9,863 nt of DNA from positions 1 through 9,863 of the forward strand of contig DKZT01000046.1 in NCBI GenBank assembly GCA_002493755.1. Reading direction: 5' to 3'. The notes under the pieces were generated by a model that saw only the letters and a list, made by a program, of their open reading frames with translations, was not told the DNA's origin and did not search any database. Shown piece by piece: positions 1-5,783 of this stretch. Within the stretch, counting starts at the first letter, position 1. The number at the start of each line of letters is the position of its first letter. The translations under genes were made by a program, and so were the position numbers. Source of the DNA: Ruminococcaceae bacterium UBA7067. GTDB lineage: Bacteria > Bacillota > Clostridia > Oscillospirales > Acutalibacteraceae.

Positions 1-68
1 AGCTCAGCTGGGAGAGCGCTTGAATGGCATTCAAGAGGCCAGCGGTTCGATCCCGCTTATCTCCACCA
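1..68 (+). tRNA. tRNA-Ala(GGC), 5' end cut by window edge
   Basis: Partial tRNA that lacks about eight bases at its 5' end because the window starts inside it. The D arm is GCTC/GAGC. The anticodon stem CTTGA/TCAAG closes the loop ATGGCAT, so the anticodon is GGC, which reads the Ala codon GCC. The T stem AGCGG/CCGCT closes the loop TTCGATC. The 3' acceptor strand TATCTCC is followed by discriminator A and an encoded CCA. Position 70 is T, as expected for the G3-U70 wobble pair that alanyl-tRNA synthetase recognises; the G3 partner lies outside the window. Confidence 0.95.
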
Positions 69-76
69 ACTGATAC

Positions 77-134
77 TGATAGGACATTGCTTAATCGCCG
101 CTTGCGGTGGCTATTGAGCAGCCTATCATTTTTT
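77..134 (+). terminator. Intrinsic terminator of the tRNA-Ala transcript
   Basis: A long imperfect hairpin. The outer stem is TGATAGG (77-83) with CCTATCA (122-128). An inner stem starts with GCTTAAT near 89 and pairs with ATTGAGC, continuing through GCCGC/GGTGGC to a short TTGC-type loop. A run of six T, then ATTTT, follows directly. It begins nine bases after the tRNA CCA. Confidence 0.85.
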
Positions 135-161
135 ATTTTCTGAAATTATATAATTTCCATC

Positions 162-191
162 TTGCCCTTCAATAAGTTTTTCTGCTATAAT
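162..191 (+). promoter_or_regulatory. Distal promoter for the leader upstream of the first Rrf2 gene
   Basis: TTGCCC at 162-167 and TATAAT at 186-191, 18 bases apart, with a TGC just before the -10 box (extended -10). Transcription would begin near 198, about 165 bases before the Rrf2 start codon. This gives a long leader or a separate small RNA. Confidence 0.6.
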
Positions 192-197
192 AGCGTT

Positions 198-315
198 ATC
201 GGATGACAGCTCCCTTGATATGAGCGTTGGCTTGAAAATAACAGAATAATTATGGAGCTGCCGCCTGTCTGTTATGCTTTCTTTCTCGCTTTGATTTGAA
301 CTTTTCTATTATTTT
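198..315 (+). ncRNA. Candidate structured leader RNA or small RNA, family not recognised
   Basis: Downstream of the distal promoter there are two perfect 7-bp complementary pairs: CAGCTCC (207-213) with GGAGCTG (254-260), and ATAACAG (238-244) with CTGTTAT (269-275). Their order is interleaved, so they form either an H-type pseudoknot or two mutually exclusive helices. A pyrimidine-rich stretch follows at 276-317. I see no open reading frame and no clear terminator hairpin. The 3' boundary given is arbitrary. The sequence matches none of the riboswitch consensus motifs I compared it with (T-box, TPP, ZTP, purine, fluoride). Confidence 0.3.
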
Positions 316-342
316 TTGTGTGGGAAAGTTGAGTGATATAAT
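316..342 (+). promoter_or_regulatory. Gene-proximal promoter of the first Rrf2 gene
   Basis: TATAAT at 337-342 preceded by TGA (extended -10). The -35 is weak: TTGTGT at 316-321 leaves only 15 bases of spacing. The -10 box lies inside the inverted repeat at 329-351. Confidence 0.5.
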
Positions 343-351
343 AATACTCAA
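329..351. promoter_or_regulatory. Inverted repeat over the -10 box, candidate autoregulatory operator
   Basis: TTGAGT (329-334) and ACTCAA (346-351) are perfect 6-bp arms around an AT-rich 11-bp centre that contains the TATAAT. Rrf2 regulators bind palindromes of roughly this size and commonly repress their own genes, so autoregulation is the natural reading. The link to this particular regulator is inference. Confidence 0.45.
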
Positions 352-363
352 GAGGTGTTCCTG

Positions 364-801
364 ATGAAAATTTCGACAAAAGGGCGTTACGCACTAAGAA
401 TGATGCTCGATCTTGCAATTCACAGGGATAGCGGTTATGTTGCCCTTAAAGACATTGCAAAGCGGCAGGGTGTTTCTAAAAAATACCTGGAGCAGATTGT
501 TCCTTTGCTCAACGGCGCTGATTATCTTCAGACAAACAGAGGATATCAGGGCGGATATATGCTTTCAAAGCCTGCGAGCAGCTATACCGTAGGCGACATA
601 TTAAGAACAACCGAGGGTGGTATTGCTCCCGTTGCCTGCTTAGAGCAAGAGCCGAACCGCTGTGAAAGAAGCGAGGACTGCATTACCCTTGAGCTTTGGA
701 AGGGTCTTTACAAGGTGATGACCGATTATCTGGACGGAATTACTCTTCAGGATTTGATAGACAGGCAAAACGAATCCGCCTATGACAATTATTCAATATG
801 A
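364..801 (+). CDS. Rrf2 family transcriptional regulator, IscR-like (copy 1)
   Basis: A 145-residue DNA-binding regulator of the Rrf2 family (usual length 140-165). The N-terminal winged helix-turn-helix spans roughly residues 1-80, from MKISTKGRYALR through ALKDIA, SKKYLEQIV and the NRGYQGGY wing. Cys92, Cys100 and Cys106 follow (C-x7-C-x5-C), in the place where IscR and relatives hold a [2Fe-2S] cluster, so sensing of Fe-S status, redox or nitric oxide is plausible. CymR, the cysteine regulator of the same family, lacks these cysteines. I chose ATG 364 over the in-frame GTG at 355 because AGAGGTG at 351-357 is the ribosome site and because the paralogue at 5784 starts with the same MKISTKG. 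The gene is monocistronic: it has its own promoter, a candidate operator and a terminator 7 bases after the stop. Target genes are not shown by the sequence. Confidence 0.92.
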   Translation: MKISTKGRYALRMMLDLAIHRDSGYVALKDIAKRQGVSKKYLEQIVPLLNGADYLQTNRGYQGGYMLSKPASSYTVGDILRTTEGGIAPVACLEQEPNRCERSEDCITLELWKGLYKVMTDYLDGITLQDLIDRQNESAYDNYSI

Positions 802-807
802 AAATTC

Positions 808-842
808 ATCCGAAATAACAGCAAAGTTATTTCGGATTTTTT
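808..842 (+). terminator. Intrinsic terminator of the first Rrf2 gene
   Basis: ATCCGAAATAAC (808-819) and GTTATTTCGGAT (826-837) form a perfect 12-bp stem with loop AGCAAA, followed by TTTTT. Confidence 0.95.
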
Positions 843-912
843 GCAGTTTGTAAAGCGTTTGATTTTGCACTTTTGCTTATACAAATTTTTCCCATAAATA
901 TTAAAATATCTC

Positions 913-941
913 TTTAATTTACAAAACACTTGTGCTATAAT
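913..941 (+). promoter_or_regulatory. Promoter of the YkuD-domain gene
   Basis: TATAAT at 936-941 with TGC immediately upstream (extended -10). The -35 is poor (TTTAAT at 913-918, 17 bases away), as is common with extended -10 promoters. The start codon is 41 bases downstream. Confidence 0.6.
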
Positions 942-982
942 CAAGCTATTATCATAAATGAAAGCATATTGGTGGATTAATA

Positions 983-2089
983 ATGAAAAAGGATAGGAAG
1001 GTTTTTAAGGCGGACAAGAAGAGGTCTGCTTTCCGCTTCAGGGCTATCGCTTTTACACTTGCAGTCGTTTCAGCTCTTTTGCTGCTGTGTGCCTGTTGCA
1101 GAACCGATAGTCAAAGCGCAATTATGGTTGTTTCAAACTCACAGAATTCAAGCGACAGCGAGCCTGCCGTACCGTCGAAGGTTAGTCTTGATTTAAGCTC
1201 GGATAAGCGAAAAATTAAGCTTGTCTGGAACGAATCGAAAAACGCTACCGGTTATGAGCTGTATATTTCCGAGGACGGCTCAAGCTATGAGCATCTCACC
1301 TCTACAAACAAGCTCAGTTATGAAACAGGCGAGCTTACTCCAGGCGACACATATTACTTCAGAATTAAGCCGTACAATTCTCAGACCGGTCACGAAACGG
1401 TTTACGGCGAGGCAACGGATAATTCGGTTACCTGTATTGAATCACAGCAGATTGACGGATATGATGTCGGCGACACATATGTTCATATTGATATCGACAA
1501 GCAGACAATGTGGTTTTTCAAGAACAACAAGCTTCTTGTTGAAACACCTGTTGTAACAGGCACAGCCGGAGCGTGCGATACGCCCACAGGTTACTTTGAG
1601 GTCAGAACAATGGCTTCTCCTGCTCACCTTGTCGGTCCGACCTGGAACGTAACCACCGAATACTGGGTTGGAATAAACATCTCAAACGACATCGGTCTGC
1701 ACGATTCACCCTGGCGTGATACCGGCTACGGCGGCGACATTTACACTTACAGCGGCTCAAACGGCTGTATCAACACCCCGATTGACGCTATGAAAACGAT
1801 TTATGAGAATATCACAATCGGCACTCCGGTTGTGATAAGCGGCTCGGCTCAGAGCTACTATACGGCAGGCGAAAACAGCTATACGCTCGAAACAACTCCC
1901 GACACAATAACAGCAACGGACGATGTATCAAGCGAATACAGCGGCGACACTTCTTCTGCTTCAAATGTACCTCAATACGATTATGACCCTTCGTCTGATT
2001 ACAGTCCCGACTCATCGGGTGATGATTATAACTACGATTACTCTTCTCAGGATTACAACAGCTCATCAGGCGACTATACATATGATTAA
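983..2089 (+). CDS. Exported FN3 and L,D-transpeptidase (YkuD) domain protein
   Basis: A 368-residue envelope protein. A basic N-terminus and hydrophobic segment (about residues 20-37) end in LLLLCACC. Cys38 fits a lipobox only loosely because position -2 is Cys, so it is either a lipoprotein or a membrane-anchored protein. Residues 61-150 resemble a fibronectin type III domain (KLVWNESKNATGYELYIS; YYFRIKPYN). Residues about 165-285 are a YkuD domain with His240 (GLHDSPW) and Cys262 in SGSNGCIN, matching the family's H...S-x-G-C-x-N signature with Asn where many members have His. YkuD enzymes make or remodel 3-3 peptidoglycan cross-links or attach proteins to the wall. The last 60-80 residues are a low-complexity Ser/Tyr/Asp/Thr tail. 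GGTGG at 971-975 sits seven bases before the ATG. The gene has its own promoter and terminator. Confidence 0.88.
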   Translation: MKKDRKVFKADKKRSAFRFRAIAFTLAVVSALLLLCACCRTDSQSAIMVVSNSQNSSDSEPAVPSKVSLDLSSDKRKIKLVWNESKNATGYELYISEDGSSYEHLTSTNKLSYETGELTPGDTYYFRIKPYNSQTGHETVYGEATDNSVTCIESQQIDGYDVGDTYVHIDIDKQTMWFFKNNKLLVETPVVTGTAGACDTPTGYFEVRTMASPAHLVGPTWNVTTEYWVGINISNDIGLHDSPWRDTGYGGDIYTYSGSNGCINTPIDAMKTIYENITIGTPVVISGSAQSYYTAGENSYTLETTPDTITATDDVSSEYSGDTSSASNVPQYDYDPSSDYSPDSSGDDYNYDYSSQDYNSSSGDYTYD

Positions 2090-2095
2090 TTCAAG

Positions 2096-2138
2096 GTCTG
2101 CGGCAAATTTCGTTTATTCGGTTTGCCGCAGACTTTTT
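2096..2138 (+). terminator. Intrinsic terminator of the YkuD-domain gene
   Basis: GTCTGCGGCAAA (2096-2107) and TTTGCCGCAGAC (2122-2133) form a perfect 12-bp stem around a 14-base loop, followed by TTTTT. Confidence 0.95.
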
Positions 2139-2141
2139 ATA

Positions 2142-2170
2142 TTGACAAAAAGCTACCAAAATGATAGAGT
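2142..2170 (+). promoter_or_regulatory. Promoter of the thiamine operon
   Basis: Consensus TTGACA at 2142-2147, then 17 bases, then TAGAGT at 2165-2170 (4 of 6 to TATAAT). Transcription would start about 2177, just ahead of the TPP riboswitch. Confidence 0.7.
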
Positions 2171-2182
2171 ATGATTGAAAAT

Positions 2183-2275
2183 AAAATATGGGGAGCTATT
2201 TTGCTGAGAGGAAGTTCGGCTTCGACCCTTATACCTGATTTGGATAATGCCAACGTAGGAATTACATTGAATTTT
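2183..2275 (+). promoter_or_regulatory. TPP riboswitch (THI element)
   Basis: The universally conserved segments appear in order: GGGGAGC (2190-2196), GCTGAGAGG (2203-2211), ACCCTTATACCTGATTTGG (2225-2243) and GATAATGCCAACGTAGGAA (2243-2261). These are the thi-box sequences that bind thiamine pyrophosphate. A small GTTCGGCTTCGAC hairpin fills the variable arm. The P1 stem is AT-rich and weak, so the outer boundaries are approximate. It lies directly upstream of thiC, as expected for feedback control by TPP. Confidence 0.97.
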
Positions 2276-2276
2276 G

Positions 2277-2310
2277 GGTATACATATCAGTATGTATGCC
2301 TTGTTTTTTT
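2277..2310 (+). terminator. Ligand-controlled terminator of the TPP riboswitch
   Basis: GGTATACATA (2277-2286) and TATGTATGCC (2291-2300) form a 10-bp stem (one G-T pair) with loop TCAG, followed by TTGTTTTTTT. It ends one base before the thiC ribosome site, so it works as a transcription attenuator. The 3' edge of the aptamer (AGGAATTACAT, 2257-2267) can pair imperfectly with the terminator's 3' arm (ATGTATGCCTT), a plausible antiterminator when TPP is absent. That switch mechanism is inferred from pairing alone. Confidence 0.88.
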
Positions 2311-2323
2311 AGGAGGTCTTTTT

Positions 2324-3631
2324 ATGGAGTACACCACACAAATGGATGCCGCAAGAAAAGGTATCTTCACAAAGGAAATGGAGGCTGTCGCCGCCAAGGA
2401 GCACCTTGACCGTGACGAGCTTCTTAAGCTTATGGCTGAGGGAAAGGTTATTATTCCCTGCAACAAAAACCACACCTGCATAGAGCCTAACGGTCTCGGC
2501 TCAATGCTCAAGACTAAAATCAATGTTAACCTCGGCACATCACGTGACTGGAAAGACATTGATATGGAGCTTGAAAAGGTTAAGAGCGCTGTTGATATGG
2601 GCGCTGAGGCCATTATGGACTTAAGCTCCTTCGGCGACACACAGAAGTTCAGAAGAAAGCTTACGTCTGAGTGTCCTGCAATGATAGGCACTGTGCCGAT
2701 TTATGACGCGGTAGTTTACTATCACAAGGCTCTCAAGACCATCACAGCAAGACAGTGGATTGACATTGTACGTATGCACGCAGAGGACGGCGTTGACTTT
2801 ATGACGATTCACTGCGGCATAAATAAGGAAACAGCCAAGAAATTCAAAAAGAACAAGAGACTTATGAATATCGTATCACGAGGTGGCTCTATAATCTTCG
2901 CGTGGATGGAAATGACGGGCGAAGAGAACCCGTTTTATCAGTACTACGATGAAATACTCGACATCTGCCGTGAATATGACGTCACGATAAGCCTCGGCGA
3001 CGCCTGCCGTCCCGGTTGCCTTATGGACGCAACTGACGCTTCACAGATTGAGGAGCTTATCACGCTCGGCGAACTGACAAAGAGAGCCTGGGAAAAGGAC
3101 GTTCAGGTTATGATTGAGGGTCCGGGTCATATGCCGATTAATCAGATTGCGGCTAATATGGAAATTCAGAAAACACTGTGTCACGGCGCGCCGTTTTATG
3201 TTTTGGGTCCTATCGTTACGGATATTGCACCGGGCTACGACCATATCACCTCTGCAATAGGCGGAGCTATCGCCGCAACAAACGGCGCTTCTTTCCTGTG
3301 CTATGTAACGCCTGCCGAGCATTTAAGACTGCCTGACGTAAACGACGTTAAAGAAGGCATTATCGCAACGAGAATCGCCGCCCACGCCGCTGACATTGCT
3401 AAGGGCGTAAAGGGCGCTATTGATTGGGATTTGGAAATGGACAAGGCGAGAAAGAAGCTCGACTGGGAGAAAATGTTTGAAATATCAATCGACCCCGAAA
3501 AGGCAAGAAATTACAGAGCGAGTGCAAAGCCGGAAAAAGAGGATACGTGCAGTATGTGCGGCAACTTCTGCGCCGTTAAAAATATGAACCGCATACTCGA
3601 CGGCGAAATTGTTTCTATCTTTGACGAATAA
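2324..3631 (+). CDS. thiC: Phosphomethylpyrimidine synthase ThiC
   Basis: A 435-residue non-canonical radical-SAM enzyme that converts 5-aminoimidazole ribonucleotide to HMP phosphate, the pyrimidine half of thiamine. The barrel motifs IPCNKNH, GLGSMLKTKINVN, MDLSSFGD, TIHCGINKE, SRGGSI, EGPGHMP, LGPIVTDIAPGYDH and YVTPAEHL are all present. The C-terminal cluster motif uses Cys409, Cys412 and Cys416 (CSMCGNFC), spaced C-x2-C-x3-C. The length is that of the short, clostridial-type ThiC without the N-terminal extension of the E. coli protein. ATG 2324 is chosen because AGGAGG (2311-2316) lies seven bases upstream; the same frame stays open to 2171, but that part would be translation of the riboswitch. 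First gene of a four-gene TPP-controlled operon. Confidence 0.98.
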   Translation: MEYTTQMDAARKGIFTKEMEAVAAKEHLDRDELLKLMAEGKVIIPCNKNHTCIEPNGLGSMLKTKINVNLGTSRDWKDIDMELEKVKSAVDMGAEAIMDLSSFGDTQKFRRKLTSECPAMIGTVPIYDAVVYYHKALKTITARQWIDIVRMHAEDGVDFMTIHCGINKETAKKFKKNKRLMNIVSRGGSIIFAWMEMTGEENPFYQYYDEILDICREYDVTISLGDACRPGCLMDATDASQIEELITLGELTKRAWEKDVQVMIEGPGHMPINQIAANMEIQKTLCHGAPFYVLGPIVTDIAPGYDHITSAIGGAIAATNGASFLCYVTPAEHLRLPDVNDVKEGIIATRIAAHAADIAKGVKGAIDWDLEMDKARKKLDWEKMFEISIDPEKARNYRASAKPEKEDTCSMCGNFCAVKNMNRILDGEIVSIFDE

Positions 3632-3644
3632 TACGGAGAACGAT

Positions 3645-4295
3645 ATGGGTGTTGACGGAATAATTTTTGACTTTGACGGTACGCTTTTTGATTCAATGTA
3701 TGTCTGGCGCTGCGCCGCAAGCAATTATCTTCTGAGCTTGTCCAAGGCGCCTGACAAAACACTGGATCAGGAGGTAGCCGCTATGAACATAAAGCAAGCG
3801 GCTGAATATTTAAGAGTTCACTACGGAATAGAGCGCACCGTTGCTGAAATAATAAATGATATTAACCGACTTACAATGGCTGAATACACTGACAGAGTTC
3901 AACCAAAAACCGGTGTTGCCGAAGCTCTGGAGGAAATACACAGCCGAGGAATAAAAATGTGCGTTGCCACAACCAACGTTACATTTCTTGTAAAAGCGGC
4001 GGCAGAAAGATGCGGACTTGACAAATATTTTTCTGCTTGTTTTTCGGGAACTGAGCTTGATATAAGCAAGGATACGCCAAAGATATACGAGCTTGCTTTA
4101 GAGCATCTCGGAACAAGGAAAGAAAACACTTGGGTTTTTGAGGATTCTCTCTTTGCGGTTAAAACTGCAAAAGCAGGCGGCTTCAATGTTGCGGCGGTCT
4201 ATGACGAGTATTCAAGTCTTTGTCAAAGCGAGCTTAAAGCAGCAGCCGATGTGTATCTCAATTCTATGAAGGAATGGAAGAAAATCTATGATTAA
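3645..4295 (+). CDS. HAD superfamily phosphatase in thiamine operon
   Basis: A 216-residue haloacid-dehalogenase-fold hydrolase of the phosphoglycolate phosphatase / beta-phosphoglucomutase type. Motif I is DFDGT with nucleophile Asp9 and acid/base Asp11. A helical cap follows at about residues 16-80. Motif II is the Thr in CVATTN, motif III the Lys in SKDTPK, and motif IV the acidic EDS. ATG 3645 is preceded by GGAG (3635-3638) and lies 13 bases after the thiC stop. The gene overlaps thiD by eight bases, so translation is probably coupled. Its place between thiC and thiD under a TPP riboswitch suggests dephosphorylation of thiamine monophosphate or of an HMP phosphate intermediate. The substrate is inferred from context only. 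Confidence 0.85.
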   Translation: MGVDGIIFDFDGTLFDSMYVWRCAASNYLLSLSKAPDKTLDQEVAAMNIKQAAEYLRVHYGIERTVAEIINDINRLTMAEYTDRVQPKTGVAEALEEIHSRGIKMCVATTNVTFLVKAAAERCGLDKYFSACFSGTELDISKDTPKIYELALEHLGTRKENTWVFEDSLFAVKTAKAGGFNVAAVYDEYSSLCQSELKAAADVYLNSMKEWKKIYD

Positions 4296-5091
4296 AGCAG
4301 TGCTTACGATAGCCGGCTCGGATTCAAGCGGCGGCGCAGGTATTCAAGCCGATATAAAGACAATAACCTGCTTCGGAATGTACGCTATGAGTGCAATCAC
4401 CTCGCTTACCGCTCAGAACACAACCGGGGTTTACGGTGTTTCGGACGTAGCGCCTGAATTTGTCGCAAAACAGCTTGACTGCGTTTTTGAGGATATTTTC
4501 CCAGACAGCGTTAAGATAGGTATGGTGTCAAACGCAGGAATTATCAGAGCGACAGCAAACAGCCTTAAAATGCACAGGGCAAGAAATATCGTGCTTGACC
4601 CTGTTATGATTTCAACAAGCGGCAGTCCGCTTTTACAGCAGGATGCGATTGACGAGCTTAACTCTTCCCTGCTGCCGCTTGCAAGCATAGTCACGCCGAA
4701 TATCCCCGAGGCTGAGGCTTTAAGCGGAACACGCATAAAGGACAAGGCGGATACGGAAAAGGCGGCTGAAATAATTTACAGCCGCTGTAAAACCGCCGTG
4801 CTGATAAAAGGCGGACACAGCGTACACGACGCCGACGATTTGCTGTTTGACGGCACGGAATTCAAGTGGTTTCTCTCGCCGAAAATCGACAACAGCAACA
4901 CGCACGGCACAGGCTGTACGCTTTCCTCTGCGATAGCCTGCGGACTTGCCGACGGCAGGAGCATTTCCGACAGCGTTACGGCGGCTAAAAAATATATAAA
5001 CGGTGCGTTGAGAGCAAATTTCGACATAGGCAAGGGAAGCGGACCGCTTTTGCACAATTATAGATTTATACCTGATTTCACGGAGGAATAA
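4288..5091 (+). CDS. thiD: Hydroxymethylpyrimidine/phosphomethylpyrimidine kinase ThiD
   Basis: A 267-residue ribokinase-fold kinase that phosphorylates HMP and HMP-P to HMP pyrophosphate, the pyrimidine donor for thiamine phosphate synthase. Family signatures are present in order: TIAGSDSSGGAGIQADIKT at the N-terminus, TSLTAQNT, KIGMVS, VLDPVMISTSG, TPNIPEAE, VLIKGGH, and the anion-hole/catalytic NTHGTGCTLSSAIA near the C-terminus. Length matches the stand-alone family (about 265). The start ATG lies in the last codons of the HAD gene (ATGATTAA overlap), with the purine-rich GGAATGGAAG upstream. Functionally it follows ThiC. No thiE, thiM or thiazole genes are in the window. Confidence 0.97.
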   Translation: MIKAVLTIAGSDSSGGAGIQADIKTITCFGMYAMSAITSLTAQNTTGVYGVSDVAPEFVAKQLDCVFEDIFPDSVKIGMVSNAGIIRATANSLKMHRARNIVLDPVMISTSGSPLLQQDAIDELNSSLLPLASIVTPNIPEAEALSGTRIKDKADTEKAAEIIYSRCKTAVLIKGGHSVHDADDLLFDGTEFKWFLSPKIDNSNTHGTGCTLSSAIACGLADGRSISDSVTAAKKYINGALRANFDIGKGSGPLLHNYRFIPDFTEE

Positions 5092-5093
5092 GC

Positions 5094-5513
5094 TTGATTA
5101 AGGTACAAATAACCTCTGAACTGCCGCAGTGCGCAAAGGACATACGGCAGGAGGTTTTTATTAACGAGCAGGGATTTATAAACGAATTTGACGATATTGA
5201 CAAGCGCGCGTGGCATCTTGTGGTTTATGATGAAGAAACGCCGCTTGCCTGCTGCCGCTTTTTCAGAGGCGATACACCGAACGAATTTATCATCGGGCGG
5301 CTTGCGGTGCTTAAGGAGCACAGAGGGAAACAGCTCGGCGCATTGATGATGCAGGAAGCCGAGAAATACATAAAATCCATCGGCGGCGAGAAATTGTCGC
5401 TGTCGGCACAGCTAAGGGTCAAGGAATTTTACGAAAAGCAAGGCTTTACCGCAAGCGGTGATACCTACTTTGACGAATACTGCGAGCATATTCATATGGA
5501 AAAAGCATTGTGA
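5094..5513 (+). CDS. GNAT family N-acetyltransferase (ElaA/YjcF-like)
   Basis: A 139-residue acetyltransferase. The N-terminal IRQEVFINEQGFINEFDDID resembles the ElaA/YjcF subgroup of GNAT proteins. The acetyl-CoA pyrophosphate loop is in IGRLAVLKEHRGKQLGALMM (R-G-K-Q-L-G), and the C-terminal EFYEKQGFTASGD is the usual beta-strand region. The start is a TTG at 5094: GGAGG at 5082-5086 is seven bases upstream, and the next in-frame ATG falls inside the acetyl-CoA-binding region. It starts two bases after thiD, so it is the last gene of the TPP-regulated operon. Its substrate is unknown and a thiamine role is only suggested by position. Confidence 0.87.
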   Translation: MIKVQITSELPQCAKDIRQEVFINEQGFINEFDDIDKRAWHLVVYDEETPLACCRFFRGDTPNEFIIGRLAVLKEHRGKQLGALMMQEAEKYIKSIGGEKLSLSAQLRVKEFYEKQGFTASGDTYFDEYCEHIHMEKAL

Positions 5514-5538
5514 AGAAATCATTTCTCACCTGAAATGC

Positions 5539-5570
5539 AAAAAACCGCAGCCGTTTTGGTCTGCGGTTTT
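5539..5570. terminator. Bidirectional terminator between GNAT gene and aminotransferase relic
   Basis: AAAACCGCAG (5541-5550) and CTGCGGTTTT (5561-5570) form a perfect 10-bp stem. On the + strand the T run is only the four bases of the stem. On the - strand a six-T run follows the stem (5544-5539), so it is the better terminator for a leftward gene, matching the leftward aminotransferase tail beyond it. Confidence 0.85.
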
Positions 5571-5598
5571 GTCGTATTAAATTACTTATCGCGTGGTA

Positions 5599-5628
5599 AC
5601 ACTGCGCGCCTGCGGCGCATATCAGTGT
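5599..5628. repeat. GC-rich nested hairpin at the end of the aminotransferase relic
   Basis: The outer arms ACACTG (5599-5604) and CAGTGT (5623-5628) enclose the inner perfect hairpin GCGCC-TGC-GGCGC (5606-5618). It overlaps the stop codon of the leftward relic. It has no T run, so it is not a classical terminator. Confidence 0.5.
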
Positions 5629-5738
5629 CTATGTGCAGGTATTTTTCTGCGGATATGCTCAAGCCTGCCCAGCGCCTCATTCAGCGTTTCGTTCTTTTGG
5701 GCAAAATGCAAACGAATCAAAAGGTCTTGAAAACCTAT
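5622..5738 (-). pseudogene. C-terminal relic of a PLP-dependent class I aminotransferase
   Basis: Reading leftward from about 5738 to the TGA at 5622-5624 gives a 35-40 residue tail containing LLIRLHFAQKNETLNEALG then RLEHIRRKIPAHRH. This looks like the extreme C-terminus of aspartate/methionine/kynurenine-type aminotransferases, where an (I/V)R-x-x-FA-K-x-ETL-x-EA-x-x-RL pattern closes the small domain. No start codon or upstream part exists: the reading frame runs into the promoter of the second Rrf2 gene, so more than 300 residues are missing. The leftward terminator at 5539-5570 belongs to it. The family call rests on pattern memory of a short segment. Confidence 0.6.
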
Positions 5739-5755
5739 TAAGTATATGTTATTAT
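5727..5755 (+). promoter_or_regulatory. Promoter of the second Rrf2 gene
   Basis: TTGAAA (5727-5732), 17 bases, TATTAT (5750-5755), with the start codon 28 bases downstream. Confidence 0.75.
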
Positions 5756-5758
5756 AGG
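5734..5758. promoter_or_regulatory. Candidate operator in the second Rrf2 promoter
   Basis: CCTAT (5734-5738) and ATAGG (5754-5758) are inverted arms spanning the spacer and -10 box. The octamer CCTATTAA at 5734 recurs on the opposite strand at 6755-6762, just after the -10 box of the gshA promoter. The arms are short, so this is only suggestive. Confidence 0.3.
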
Positions 5759-5783
5759 ATTATTGATTGGAGGTGTGATTATT

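Noticed and set aside
260..275. GCCGCCTG considered as part of a ZTP riboswitch
   Set aside because: The required following GGGC and the upstream aptamer half are absent.
355..363. GTG start for the first Rrf2 gene
   Set aside because: It overlaps the ribosome site AGAGGTG. The paralogue and the family begin at MKISTKG.
1221..1627. Open frames of 111 (+) and 61 (-) codons inside the YkuD gene
   Set aside because: Shadow frames of a gene with clear FN3 and YkuD domains; no ribosome sites or recognisable motifs.
2171..2323. Upstream extension of the thiC reading frame beginning with ATG at 2171
   Set aside because: It would translate the TPP riboswitch and terminator. The start at 2324 has a perfect AGGAGG site and matches the family N-terminus.
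4720..5057. Minus-strand open frames of 111 and 93 codons opposite thiD
   Set aside because: Antisense shadows of conserved ThiD coding sequence.
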